Notes: generated by a model from the sequence alone, not told the origin. 64,000 bases of DNA from JBGTCD01 sp041749015 (GCA_041749015.1 JBGTCD010000104.1:18123-82122); one strand, 5' to 3'. Shown: positions 34,022-44,195, numbered from the stretch's first letter. A program made the numbers and translations.

Positions 34022-37000
34022 ATGAAAGAGGCTATATTAAAGGTACTTGGAGCAGAGCCAAAAGAAGGCAGCAGGGTATTCCTATTGCTTGCTATGGGTT
34101 TTTCCATGGGTATTTTTCTGGCAACCTTTAGTGTAGGATCCTTCACCTTATTTATCGATTTCTTTGATGAAGAAAAAGACCTGCCCTACGCCATAGTAGC
34201 ATCTGGATTTTTGGGGATTTTTGCCACTGCAGTCTACTCCTACCTCCAGGGCAAAATAAAATTTTCAAGCCTGGCCATAGGTACGCTGGTGTTGATGATT
34301 TTAATTACCGCAGGTGTACGGTTCAGTTTTTATTATTTTGAGGGTGACAACTTCCTTAATTTCATTCCATTTTTTAAAGACAATAACCCTGTTTACTTCA
34401 TAAGTTTCATGTTTATTCTTCCTATTACCTTTATATCACTGCTGATATTTTGGGGTACTTTCGGTAGGGTTTTCACCATGCGTCAGTCCAAAAGAATCAT
34501 AGGAGGTATTGACTCGGGCCAGTTGATCGCCTCAATTGTGGCTTTATTCTCCATTCCTCTAATGGTTCGCTTTTTAAGTGTAGAAAATCTGATCTTACTG
34601 AGCCTTGTTGCAGCGGTAATTTTCCTGACGCTCTTTATCGTTATTTCAAGTAATTTCCCTTTTCTGGAGGGTCAGGAAAGTGGCGGCAAAAGTGGGCCAA
34701 AAACCCTCCCCTACGGTGCACTTTTTAAAAGAAAATACCTGGTGCTGATGAGCATGTTTGTGATCGTTTCCATCATTGCGGTGGATTTCCTTGACTATTC
34801 TTTTGCCAACGTGGTGGCTGCCAAGTATGAAGGAGCTGCGCTGGCGGAGTTTATCGGGTTATTCGAAGGTACCGTCGTGGTGTTCAGCTTTTTGTTTCAA
34901 ACTTTTGTTACTGATAGATTAATTGAGGTTTACGGGCTTCGATTCTCACTTTCGATCAATCCAATTCTGATCTCCATTCTTACGGTGGCCACCATTATTG
35001 TAGGATACACACTAGGTTACGAGAGCACTGAAGCTTATTTTATTTATTTCTTTTTAATGATTGCATTATGCAGGCTGTTCCTTGATTCACTCAAGGGCGC
35101 ATTGGATGAGCCGGCATTCAAACTGTATTTTTTACCTCTTGGTGCGACCTTAAGATTTGATGCCCAAACCAAGATTGAGGGTGTGGTATCAGCGTTCGCC
35201 AGTGTTATAGCGGGTTCTTTGATTATTTTACTCAGCCAGATAGGGCAATTTTCACTTATTTATATTCCTATTGCCATGTTGCCTTTTCTGGCAATTTGGT
35301 ACTTTCTTATCAACCGGATGCATGAAAAATACCGGGAGACCCTTCAGGATACCCTGGTGGATCAAAAGCAATCCGCAGGAAAGGATAATAAAAAGGAGTA
35401 TGGCATTGACAAAATCCTGGAGAACGAAGTCAACAGTGATGCAGAGGAAAAGATCATATACGGCCTCAAAATCATGGAACGCATCGAACCGGCACTGTTT
35501 GAGTCCTCAGTGCTGAAGCTGAAGGATAGTCCTCATAAAGGGGTCAAAACCTTTGCAATTGAGAAAATAAAGCAATTGGATATGGTCGGCGGTAAGGGCA
35601 ATGAGATCAGGCATCTAGCTGCCCGGGCCCTCGGCGAAAGCGAGGCCAATGAAGTGCTCTCCATTCCACATGAAAAATTGGCCAAAATCGCCAAATCCAT
35701 TAAGAGGGACGATAAAATTTTGGCTGCACGACTGCTTCGTAAGCTCATGGACGACAATAATATTTTCATATTGCTGGAGTTGCTCAGAGATGCTGATTCA
35801 GAAGTAAAAATGGAGGCGGTGATTACCGCCAGAATCACTGGCCGAAGGGAAACCTGGCCCGTCTTGATTGAAATGCTCAATTCAGATTTTTATGGTCATG
35901 CTGCCTCCGCAGCTTTGAAGGCAGCCGGTGAAAAAGTACTCCCTACCCTGGAAAACGCCTTCCACAAGTCTGGTCAGTCCGAAAAGGTGATGCTGAAGAT
36001 CATCCAGATCATGGGTAGGATTGGATCCAAAGAAGCCATTGAGCTGATGTGGAAGAAGGTCGATTACCCCAACCAAAGGATTGTCAACCAAATCTTACTC
36101 ACTTTTAGGTATTTTAATATCCAGGTGACAGGCAATAAAATTCCTGTGATCAACAACCTACTGGAAGCTGAAATCAGTCAGGCCATCTGGAATATGGCAG
36201 CCATACTAGAATTACCCGAAAAGGACCATTTCCTGTATCTGAAGGAGGCGCTTAATGAGGAGGTCATCCAAAACCATGAAAACATCTTCATGCTCATGAG
36301 CATCCTGTATGACCCCCAATCCGTGCAGTTGGTCAGGGAAAACATCGAAATAGGATCCAGTGACAGCATTGCCTTTGCGATGGAGCTTCTGGATTTGTTT
36401 TTGACCAAAGAGTTAAAACCTAAACTTTTCCCTCTTCTCGATGATATGGCGGTGCCTGATAAGGTGAAAAAATTGCAGTTTCACTTTCCCAGAGAATCCC
36501 ATACGCCTATGGAGGCATTGGACCATATATTGAACAGGGATTTTAATCAGAACAACCGATACACCAAAGCCTGCGCCATTCATGCCATGGCATTTATAGA
36601 GGATATAGAAATTACCCACAGCATCCTGGCCCACTTGTTTAATCCTGACCCCCTGCTAAAGGAGACCACCGCCTGGCTCATATACCACAGGCGTCCTGAA
36701 TTATTTAATAAAGTAGCTGATCGAATAGCCTCCAGAGATAAAAAATGGATTGAGGAATCCATTAAGAGAAATAGGCTTGTCTCTGGATTAGAAGATGGCT
36801 TTTATCTTAAAATTGAGGTGGTTCTGATATTGAGAAAGATTAACATATTCAATTCATTATCAGGTCTTTTGCTTTGTGATATTGCAGATAGACTTCAAGT
36901 ATTTCATCTGGATGCCGGAGAGGATTTATCAATTATGGAGGATGAAGATGGACAACAACCGATGGTAATATTGGCCGAAGGCCAGGCCGAGATCATCAGT

Positions 37001-37225
37001 AAGGATCAAAAAAACATTGAGATCAAGAATTTTGAAGTTTTCAGCGATTTTTTCCTTCAGGATGAAGTATTTAAAAGTGAAACTTTAAAAGCTAAAACGC
37101 GAACCGTTGTTTTTCAACTAAATATGATAGATTTTTATAATATCTTGGCCGATCATCATGATCTGGCTCAGGAGTTCATCAACAACATAACTGCTAAGGT
37201 AACTGAAACCCCGGAATTAAATTAA
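34022..37225 (+). CDS. 12-TM NTP/MFS transporter-like protein fused to HEAT repeats and a degenerate cNMP-binding fold
   Basis: A 1067-residue protein. Residues about 15-430 hold about 12 TM helices, with the layout of the ADP/ATP-translocase-like/MFS group (segments such as LLLAMGFSMGIFLATFSVGS, IIGGIDSGQLIASIVALFSI). Residues about 450-880 are helical HEAT-type repeats (HEKLAKIAKSIKRDDKILAA, ALKAAGEKVLPTLENAF). The last 150 are a cyclic-nucleotide-binding-like beta roll (VFHLDAGEDLSIME, MVILAEGQAEII). The phosphate-binding GE...R(T/S)A motif is not visible, so cyclic nucleotide binding is doubtful. It is the first gene of the operon, and the TIR-like gene starts 5 bp after it. Confidence 0.85.
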   Translation: MKEAILKVLGAEPKEGSRVFLLLAMGFSMGIFLATFSVGSFTLFIDFFDEEKDLPYAIVASGFLGIFATAVYSYLQGKIKFSSLAIGTLVLMILITAGVRFSFYYFEGDNFLNFIPFFKDNNPVYFISFMFILPITFISLLIFWGTFGRVFTMRQSKRIIGGIDSGQLIASIVALFSIPLMVRFLSVENLILLSLVAAVIFLTLFIVISSNFPFLEGQESGGKSGPKTLPYGALFKRKYLVLMSMFVIVSIIAVDFLDYSFANVVAAKYEGAALAEFIGLFEGTVVVFSFLFQTFVTDRLIEVYGLRFSLSINPILISILTVATIIVGYTLGYESTEAYFIYFFLMIALCRLFLDSLKGALDEPAFKLYFLPLGATLRFDAQTKIEGVVSAFASVIAGSLIILLSQIGQFSLIYIPIAMLPFLAIWYFLINRMHEKYRETLQDTLVDQKQSAGKDNKKEYGIDKILENEVNSDAEEKIIYGLKIMERIEPALFESSVLKLKDSPHKGVKTFAIEKIKQLDMVGGKGNEIRHLAARALGESEANEVLSIPHEKLAKIAKSIKRDDKILAARLLRKLMDDNNIFILLELLRDADSEVKMEAVITARITGRRETWPVLIEMLNSDFYGHAASAALKAAGEKVLPTLENAFHKSGQSEKVMLKIIQIMGRIGSKEAIELMWKKVDYPNQRIVNQILLTFRYFNIQVTGNKIPVINNLLEAEISQAIWNMAAILELPEKDHFLYLKEALNEEVIQNHENIFMLMSILYDPQSVQLVRENIEIGSSDSIAFAMELLDLFLTKELKPKLFPLLDDMAVPDKVKKLQFHFPRESHTPMEALDHILNRDFNQNNRYTKACAIHAMAFIEDIEITHSILAHLFNPDPLLKETTAWLIYHRRPELFNKVADRIASRDKKWIEESIKRNRLVSGLEDGFYLKIEVVLILRKINIFNSLSGLLLCDIADRLQVFHLDAGEDLSIMEDEDGQQPMVILAEGQAEIISKDQKNIEIKNFEVFSDFFLQDEVFKSETLKAKTRTVVFQLNMIDFYNILADHHDLAQEFINNITAKVTETPELN

Positions 37226-37230
37226 TTCAA

Positions 37231-38712
37231 ATGGCTGACAGCATCGACATACTTATTCTATTTTCAGAAGACGACAACCGCCCCGAAGGCAACATGCAGG
37301 ATGGATGGGTTACCCAGTTTAAGAAATTCCTGGAAGTGCTTTTACAGCAGGTATTAGGAGAAAAGCCCAGCATTCTGCTCAAAGCTGACCATGACACCAT
37401 TACAGGAGGCGATCTTTCCAAAGTATCTACCATGATTACCATAGTCTCCAAAAGTTTCATTAATTCTGGTCCCTGTCTTGACCTTGTGGAAAGTTATTAC
37501 TCTAAAATTGGTTCTGGCGCCAAAAAGAGGGTGTTTAAGGTTTATAAATCAAGGGTAAAGTCAGAGGAATTGCCAACGAAATTACGATTGCTCCCAAGTT
37601 ATGAGTTCTTCAAATCCGAAAAAGATTCAGGGGCTTTCAAGGATTACAATGAGTTTTTTGGCCCTGAGGCTGAGCGCTCCTATTGGATGAAGCTTGTAGA
37701 CCTGGCATATGACCTCCATGAGGTACTGATTCCTCTCAAAGGCCGTAAAAAAGAACATGTCAAGGATATTGATGGCAGGAAGACGGTGTATTTGGCTGAA
37801 GTCAGCCATGACCTTACCGTTCACCGCAATATCATCCGAAGGGAACTGCAAAGACATGGGTATGAAGTGCTGCCAGATGAGCCCCTACCCCGTAAAGCAA
37901 GAGAATTGGAGGATCTCGTGAAGTCTCAGTTGCCGAAATGTACTCTTTCTATTCACTTGGTTGGACATTCTTATGGAGAAATCCCTGAGGGTTCAGAACT
38001 TAGTGTAGTTGATATCCAGCACCGGCTGGCTACCCTGCATAGTAAAGAGGTAGAGAAGGCCTCAAAAGGCAGAGAGCGGTTTTCAAGGTTAATCTGGATT
38101 CTGCCTAATATCAAAAACATCAGTGAGCGGCAAAAGTCTTTCATTGAGAACATCCAAAGAGATCTGATGGATATGGAGCATGCGGAAATCCTGCAAACCC
38201 CGCTCGAAGATTTTAAAAACATCATCAGAGAGGAGCTTATTGAAATCAGCACTCACAGAAGGCTTGGAAAAGCTTTGTGGGAATACTCTGATACCGACAA
38301 GACCTGGATTTATGTGATTGCAGACAAAACCGATGCAAAAGAAGCTGAATTTGTACATAAAATGGCCAAAAAAGGTGGATTTGAGGTATTAACCTCCGGG
38401 AAGGAAGATGACTTAATGAACCTTAGGCAAACCCATATAGAGAATCTGAGAAAGCTTGATGCTGCCATTATATTTTTTGGCAATGTGAATGAGCAATGGG
38501 TGCGGATGAAACTTTTGGACTTATTAAAAGCCCCGGGTTTTGGTCGCAATAAACCAATTTTGAATAAAGCACTGGTATGCCCTCCAGGTAAAGTAGTGGA
38601 CCCCTCTATTTTTAATGGGATGGATATAAAAATTATTCAGGGTAAAGAAAATGACATCCAGGCTGAACTGGAATCTTTTATGGAAGAACTTAAAGAAGGT
38701 ATCCATGGCTAA
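37231..38712 (+). CDS. TIR/DUF4062-like three-module protein, partner of an nSTAND ATPase
   Basis: A 493-residue protein without TM or signal. Three consecutive Rossmann-like modules are visible. The first (about 1-160) starts IDILILFSEDD and contains the TIR-like DGWVTQFKKFLEVLL and ITIVSKSFINSGPC. The second (about 180-340) reads KTVYLAEVSHDLTVHRNIIR, then GYEVLPDEPLP and STL-like CTLSIHLVGHSYG, typical of DUF4062. The third (about 350-490) reads TWIYVIADKTDAKEAEFVHK, then AAIIFFGNVNEQWV. A canonical catalytic Glu for TIR NAD hydrolysis (the WCxxE position) is not clear. Its stop overlaps the nSTAND start by 8 nt, so the two proteins are likely partners. Confidence 0.8.
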   Translation: MADSIDILILFSEDDNRPEGNMQDGWVTQFKKFLEVLLQQVLGEKPSILLKADHDTITGGDLSKVSTMITIVSKSFINSGPCLDLVESYYSKIGSGAKKRVFKVYKSRVKSEELPTKLRLLPSYEFFKSEKDSGAFKDYNEFFGPEAERSYWMKLVDLAYDLHEVLIPLKGRKKEHVKDIDGRKTVYLAEVSHDLTVHRNIIRRELQRHGYEVLPDEPLPRKARELEDLVKSQLPKCTLSIHLVGHSYGEIPEGSELSVVDIQHRLATLHSKEVEKASKGRERFSRLIWILPNIKNISERQKSFIENIQRDLMDMEHAEILQTPLEDFKNIIREELIEISTHRRLGKALWEYSDTDKTWIYVIADKTDAKEAEFVHKMAKKGGFEVLTSGKEDDLMNLRQTHIENLRKLDAAIIFFGNVNEQWVRMKLLDLLKAPGFGRNKPILNKALVCPPGKVVDPSIFNGMDIKIIQGKENDIQAELESFMEELKEGIHG

Positions 38713-41700
38713 ATCTGAAAGAGAAATATTGAAAGAGATGGCATCAAACAGGAATGCCGAAGGGAATCCCTTTCCCGGTTTACGGCCTTTCAGCATTGAT
38801 GAAAGCCATTTGTTTTTTGGTAGAGAAGGCCAGAGCGATGAAGTGCTGCTGAAACTCTCAAAAAACCGCTTTGTTGGCATTATCGGTCCCTCTGGAAGTG
38901 GTAAGTCTTCTTTTATCTATTGTGGAGTATTGCCCATCCTCTATGGTGGTTTTCTGACAGAAACAGGCCCTAATTGGGAGGTCGTAGTTACGCGGCCGGG
39001 GGCAGGACCTATTGAGAATCTTGCTGAAGCTATTTTAGGAAAGGATGCGGAATATGCCGTCGCTGACACGGAGGATAAGCAGATCAAAAAAACCATCATT
39101 ACCACTTTACTTAAAAGCAGCTCCCTTGGGTTGGTGGAGGCCTTAACGCAATTCAGAGGAACATCTGATAAAAACTACCTCATCCTGGTTGACCAGTTTG
39201 AAGAATTATTCAGGTTTAAAGAAAGCCAGTTGGAGGACTCCAGAAATGTCAATGAAACCCTTGGTTTCATTAATTTACTGGTTGAGGCAATCAATTATTC
39301 TGAACTACCTATCTACGTAGCCATTACCATGCGCTCCGATTTTATCGGGGAATGTGCCCAATTTCCTGAGCTTACCAAAAAGATCAACGATAGCCATTAC
39401 CTCATCCCACAAATGACCCGGGAGCAAAAGCGAAGGGCTATTGTAGGTCCGGTAGCTGTTGGTGGTGCTAAGATATCACAAAGACTGGTACAAAAACTGC
39501 TCAATGACCTGGGCGATAGCACAGACCAGTTACCAATTTTACAGCATGCCCTCATGCGGACATGGGGGTATTGGTCAGAGTATGGCAGCCAGGATGAAGA
39601 CCTGGACCTTAAGCACTATGAGGCTATTGGCCAAATGGCCGAAGCATTGTCCATGCATGCCAATGAGGCCTATGATGAACTTACCGAATCACAAAAAAGG
39701 ATTTGTGAGATCCTCTTCAAAGCCACCACAGAAAAAAGAGGTGAAAACTTCGGCATCCGGCGGCCTACCCGTCTTGGAGAAATCGCAGCCATCGCAGATG
39801 TGCCTGAAGAAGAAGTTATTGAGGTCGTTGAGAAATTCAGGGAACCCGGCAGGTCTTTGTTGACCCCGCCATTTGGGGTGCCTCTCTCTTCCCGATCCAT
39901 GGTCGATATTTCGCATGAAAGTTTGATGCGGATATGGGTACGACTCAAAAACTGGGTAGATGATGAGGCTGAAGCGGTTCAAATGTATTTGCGGCTTTCG
40001 GATGCCGCTGCCTTGCATCAGGTAGGTAAGGGTGGTTTATGGCGGCCACCAGATTTGCAACTAGCCCTTAACTGGCAGCAAAAACACAATCCTACCCTTG
40101 TTTGGGGGCAACGGTACCACCCGGCTTTCGAGCGTACCATGGTATTCCTTGATTATTCAAGGCGCGAGTTTGAAACCGAACAAAAGATCAAGGAGCTCCA
40201 GCAGAAAAGAGCCCTTCGCAGAGCCCGAATCACTGCACTTATTTTGGCCACTGCTACGGTAATTAGTATTGGATTCCTGTTGTTTGCCTTTGCTCAGCAA
40301 GCCGAAGCTGAGGCGCAAAGAGATTTGGCCAAGTTAAATGAACTAAAGGCAATTGAAAATGCGAAAGAAGCAGAAAAACAGACGGAAATAGCTAAAAATC
40401 AGACAGATATTGCCTTAGAAGAAAAGAGGCTGGCGGATATAGCCAGAGATCAAGCGACAGAGGCCAGGTTAATAGCTGAGGACGCAAAGAATGAAGCTGT
40501 CCGACAGGCTGGGATTGCTGCTCAGCAAAGGGACAGGGCTGAAGAATCTGAAAAAACTGCGCTGCAACGTGAAAGAGAAGCTAATGAAGCACGAAGAGCC
40601 GAAGAAGCACAGCGTTTAGAGGCAGAACGAAGAAGGTTGGAAGCTGAAAAACTCAGGATGCTGGCCATCGCTAAGTCTATGGCCATCAAATCAGTGCAGT
40701 TACGCTCGGAGCAGGCTACGCTTAAAGGACTCCTTGCACAGCAAGCCTATGAATTCAACGAGACCTATGATGGCCTGCCTTATGAATATGACATCTATGA
40801 CGGGTTGTACAATGCCATCAAAGAACTTGGCGATCCCCTGGTCAATAGTTTGGATGGCCATCGAAAAGGTGTGAGAGCCATGACTGCCTCTACTACAGGC
40901 AATGTCATTTACTCAGCCGATACAGAAGGTAAAATTTTACGGTGGACACTTTCGGGTGAGGTTCGTAATGCCGATACCATAGCCTATAGCAGAGGTACTG
41001 CCCATGTAGTCAGGGCCATGGCCATCAGTCACGATAATAGGACCATGATCGCAGGTGGTGAATTTGCAAAAAGCCCGGAGGGTACCACTTTTGTTGAAAT
41101 TTATAACCTGGCACAACCGGGTGCTGCCCCTACCCTTCTGAGTGGGTTTAAAGATGCGGTGTGGAAGGTGGTGGCAGACCGGTCCAACTCCAATAGATTT
41201 TTTGTACTTGATAATGGGGGTATGTCGATCAGGAAGGTTGAAGGCAACCAGGTAACTGAAGTAATCAGTGCTGCCTCCCGGATCAATACTTTTGATTTGA
41301 GCCATGACGGCAAATACCTGATTACAGGTACCAATAATGGGAAAGTCATGCTGTATGATGTCAATAAAAATTTCCAGGCCAGTGAGATTTATTCCACCAA
41401 AGGCGTGACTATTAATGCCATTGGGTTTGATGTTAGTTCCTATAAGCTGGCTCTGGGTGATGGTTCCGGACTGGTGAGAATTTTTACTTTATTCTCCAAC
41501 CAGCCGGTGCGGCGATTGGTAGGGCACACTTCCCCTATCAATGAAATTCAGTTCAGTGCCAATGGTGAATTTTTAGGTTCTGCAAGCCGCGACCGAACGG
41601 TTAGGCTATGGATTACCAAAGATTTGAATGCGCAGCCTATTGTTTTGAGTGACCACCCGGACTGGGTATGGAATATCGTGTTTACGCCTGATAACCAGCA

Positions 41701-41893
41701 GATCCTGGCCGGTACCAATGAGAACATTATCCGAGCCTGGCCCACTGATATCAATACTATGGCCAATAAGATTTGTTCCAAAATCAGCCGTAACATGACC
41801 CCTGATGAGTGGGAAAGGTTTGTGGCGGAGGATATCGAATATCAAAATACTTGTAAGGGATTACCTGTAGGTGAAGCAGAGGAAGAAGATTAA
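38705..41893 (+). CDS. nSTAND1-type ATPase with TM helix, coiled coil and WD40 propeller
   Basis: A 1062-residue protein. The ATG at 38705 overlaps the upstream stop by 8 nt. Residues 21-42 are the nSTAND1 entry NPFPGLRPFSIDESHLFFGR. Walker A is G61-PSGSGKS-68 and Walker B is LILVDQFEE (159-167). A winged-helix-like part follows to about 480. A single hydrophobic helix (509-530) is followed by a long Ala/Glu-rich coiled coil (531-665), then six or so WD40 blades (705-1035, for example ADTEGKILRWTL, ASRDRTVRLWI). One TM helix would place ATPase and propeller on opposite sides of the inner membrane. STAND proteins act as ligand-triggered switches. Confidence 0.9.
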   Translation: MAKSEREILKEMASNRNAEGNPFPGLRPFSIDESHLFFGREGQSDEVLLKLSKNRFVGIIGPSGSGKSSFIYCGVLPILYGGFLTETGPNWEVVVTRPGAGPIENLAEAILGKDAEYAVADTEDKQIKKTIITTLLKSSSLGLVEALTQFRGTSDKNYLILVDQFEELFRFKESQLEDSRNVNETLGFINLLVEAINYSELPIYVAITMRSDFIGECAQFPELTKKINDSHYLIPQMTREQKRRAIVGPVAVGGAKISQRLVQKLLNDLGDSTDQLPILQHALMRTWGYWSEYGSQDEDLDLKHYEAIGQMAEALSMHANEAYDELTESQKRICEILFKATTEKRGENFGIRRPTRLGEIAAIADVPEEEVIEVVEKFREPGRSLLTPPFGVPLSSRSMVDISHESLMRIWVRLKNWVDDEAEAVQMYLRLSDAAALHQVGKGGLWRPPDLQLALNWQQKHNPTLVWGQRYHPAFERTMVFLDYSRREFETEQKIKELQQKRALRRARITALILATATVISIGFLLFAFAQQAEAEAQRDLAKLNELKAIENAKEAEKQTEIAKNQTDIALEEKRLADIARDQATEARLIAEDAKNEAVRQAGIAAQQRDRAEESEKTALQREREANEARRAEEAQRLEAERRRLEAEKLRMLAIAKSMAIKSVQLRSEQATLKGLLAQQAYEFNETYDGLPYEYDIYDGLYNAIKELGDPLVNSLDGHRKGVRAMTASTTGNVIYSADTEGKILRWTLSGEVRNADTIAYSRGTAHVVRAMAISHDNRTMIAGGEFAKSPEGTTFVEIYNLAQPGAAPTLLSGFKDAVWKVVADRSNSNRFFVLDNGGMSIRKVEGNQVTEVISAASRINTFDLSHDGKYLITGTNNGKVMLYDVNKNFQASEIYSTKGVTINAIGFDVSSYKLALGDGSGLVRIFTLFSNQPVRRLVGHTSPINEIQFSANGEFLGSASRDRTVRLWITKDLNAQPIVLSDHPDWVWNIVFTPDNQQILAGTNENIIRAWPTDINTMANKICSKISRNMTPDEWERFVAEDIEYQNTCKGLPVGEAEEED

Positions 41894-41898
41894 CGACT

Positions 41899-42966
41899 AT
41901 GGTAAAAAATAGAAGTATAAGAATTTTAACGCTGGCAGGAGCTTTATTTTTGCTTGGTAGTGAATTAGCCCTGGCCCAGGCACCCTGTACGCAAAATCTG
42001 CGCCGGGGACGTACCCTGTATGATGAGGGTAAATTCCAGGAAATGGTAAACCTCCTTAGCCTGACTGAATGTTTGCGGTCAGTGTATACCCCTGAGGAAA
42101 AGCAGGAAGCTTTAAAACTCATTACCCTGGGGTATATTTTTATGGATGAACCCGCAAAGTCTGACGAGTTTATGTTAGAATTGCTTAGAGAGAATCCTGA
42201 ATACCCTATCAATCCTGAGGTAGATCCTGCCGAGTTTATCAACCTGTACAACACCTTCCGGACCCTGCCAATATTCAATTTAGGCGGTAAATTTGCCGGG
42301 AATGTTGCATTCCCCAATGCCGGCAGCACCAACTTGCTGGCCCAAACTGTGGATGCCTTTGGCATGAATCCTAGTATTGAGGCTGGTATCATTATAGAAG
42401 TGCCATTTACCAAGAGGCTGCTTTTAACTGCTGAGATCGTATATGCCAGACGGTCTTTTGAGCAAACTAATAATGCCGTATTCCTGGATTTTGAAACCGG
42501 AGAGCCATTTTCTTTCAATCAGGCCACCGAAATTCAGGATTGGCTGGAGCTGCCTGTGGGTGTTCAATACAAGTTTTTTGAGGACCGTACTTATAAGCCT
42601 TATATCCATGGGGGCATGGCTATTACCATGTTATTAAAAGCTGAAAAAACTGCAGAGCGCATTGTACTTGAAAATCAGGACATCCGGCTCAATACCTTTG
42701 ACGTCACCGCACAGAGAAGAGAATTTAATTTTTATGCCTTTGCAGGTGTTGGTGTGAAGCGAAAACTGGGCAGAGGGTTTCTTAGAGCCGAGCTTCGGTA
42801 TGCTTATGGAATACTGCAAGCCAATATGCCGGAAGGGGCCTTTGAAAACAACGAATTGGTATGGGGCATCATGCAAGTTGATCAAAACTTCCACCTCAAC
42901 CACATGAGTCTTTCATTGGGCTATGTAGCCCATATTTACAACCCTAAAAAGAAAAAAATTAAATGA
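41899..42966 (+). CDS. outer-membrane beta-barrel (PorT-like OMP_b-brl_2) with N-terminal helical repeat
   Basis: A 355-residue protein. Signal peptide to about residue 27 (LALAQ-AP). A helical TPR-like segment covers residues 30-115 (RRGRTLYDEGKFQEMVNLLS, EKQEALKLITLGYIF), then eight or so amphipathic strands typical of the PorT-like barrels (GVQYKFFEDRTYKPYIHGG, FYAFAGVGVKRKLGRGFLRA, LSLGYVAHIY). It starts 5 bp after the nSTAND gene, which places an outer-membrane protein in the operon. Confidence 0.85.
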   Translation: MVKNRSIRILTLAGALFLLGSELALAQAPCTQNLRRGRTLYDEGKFQEMVNLLSLTECLRSVYTPEEKQEALKLITLGYIFMDEPAKSDEFMLELLRENPEYPINPEVDPAEFINLYNTFRTLPIFNLGGKFAGNVAFPNAGSTNLLAQTVDAFGMNPSIEAGIIIEVPFTKRLLLTAEIVYARRSFEQTNNAVFLDFETGEPFSFNQATEIQDWLELPVGVQYKFFEDRTYKPYIHGGMAITMLLKAEKTAERIVLENQDIRLNTFDVTAQRREFNFYAFAGVGVKRKLGRGFLRAELRYAYGILQANMPEGAFENNELVWGIMQVDQNFHLNHMSLSLGYVAHIYNPKKKKIK

Positions 42967-44192
42967 GAAAATCAGGGTTTGCCATATGGATGCTGATGTT
43001 TTTAAGCCTCTCATGCGCTGATTTAGAGCAAGTGGATCCCGCTGAGCGGAATTCATTCATACGTTTTATTGGCGATTCCAGACAAAATCAGGCCGTCACC
43101 ATGATTGAAAACGACAATGGAGAAGGGTACTTACTCCTGGCCAATGCCACCCATGGGGGTATTAATTACACCCGGGTGCTCAATATTGATCAGAAAGCCA
43201 CTGTGCTGACTGAATTTGAAGTGGAAGGAATAAGAGGCCGGGACTTGCTCTCATTACCAGATGGTTACCTCATCATTGGTGATAGTATTAAATCAATAAG
43301 TGAAAACCAGCAGGTCACGCGACTGGCTTTAATCAGGACCGACCTTTCCGGGCAGGTGACAGGATCCTATTATGATGGGGACCCTGAAGACATCAGGGAT
43401 TTTGAAGGGCATAGCATAGGATTGAGAGACAATGGCAACTACCTGGTATTAGGGACTGAGGAAAGGCCTAATGGCTTGCATAAGTTAGTTTTTATGGAAA
43501 TCAATGCCGGAACTATGGCACCCGTTTGGATCCAGACTTACGAAATTGGCAGTAGATCACTGCACCCAAAACTACAATTACAGAAAAGCAGTAATGGACA
43601 ATGGATTTGGGTAGTAACCTCTGAAATACCTGATGGTGATTTTGTGAATGCTTATGCGGCTGTTTATGCCGCTGGTATTGATAAACAAGCCGTAAACTAC
43701 CAATTACTAGGCAATGACCTGCCCGGTACCTACAAAGCCGGCCACATGGCCCGGGGTTATTCAGGGTTTGTCATGACCGGCACTGTAGGGAATGCCAACT
43801 TTCAAAACCGTAATATCTTCTTTGCTCAGATTGGAGAAGGTGGCAGCATCGTAGAAAATTCCCTCACAATATATCAGGATGAGGCCGAACCGCTACGAAA
43901 TGAGGATGGATTTGCTATCACACCGACCTCTGATGGTGGTTATCTGATTGCGGGAACTATGGCCTCTACCCTTACCAGGGGTAACGGCGGCCTGGATTAC
44001 TTCCTGATCAAGGTAGATGGTGTAGGCACTTATCTTTGGGACAAAAACTATGGCGGTGCAGGCGATGAGCGTGCGGTATCGGTACTGGAGACCGAAGATG
44101 GAGGGTTCCTGATTTATGGTACCTCTACCCTTCAGGGGGTCAGCATGCTGAATTTTGTAAAGACGGATAAAAACGGGGAATTAAAAGATTAA
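42963..44192 (+). CDS. propeller-like lipoprotein
   Basis: A 409-residue protein. Lipoprotein signal MRKSGFAIWMLMFLSLSC (Cys18). The mature part has repeated blades with the pattern DGGYLIAG / DGGFLIYG / DGYLIIG (for example TPTSDGGYLIAGTM, ETEDGGFLIYGTS), as in surface beta-propellers of Bacteroidota. It overlaps the barrel gene by 4 nt (ATGA) and is followed after 3 bp by the giant T9SS gene, so it is probably the outer-membrane lipoprotein subunit of the complex. Confidence 0.82.
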   Translation: MRKSGFAIWMLMFLSLSCADLEQVDPAERNSFIRFIGDSRQNQAVTMIENDNGEGYLLLANATHGGINYTRVLNIDQKATVLTEFEVEGIRGRDLLSLPDGYLIIGDSIKSISENQQVTRLALIRTDLSGQVTGSYYDGDPEDIRDFEGHSIGLRDNGNYLVLGTEERPNGLHKLVFMEINAGTMAPVWIQTYEIGSRSLHPKLQLQKSSNGQWIWVVTSEIPDGDFVNAYAAVYAAGIDKQAVNYQLLGNDLPGTYKAGHMARGYSGFVMTGTVGNANFQNRNIFFAQIGEGGSIVENSLTIYQDEAEPLRNEDGFAITPTSDGGYLIAGTMASTLTRGNGGLDYFLIKVDGVGTYLWDKNYGGAGDERAVSVLETEDGGFLIYGTSTLQGVSMLNFVKTDKNGELKD

Positions 44193-44195
44193 ATT

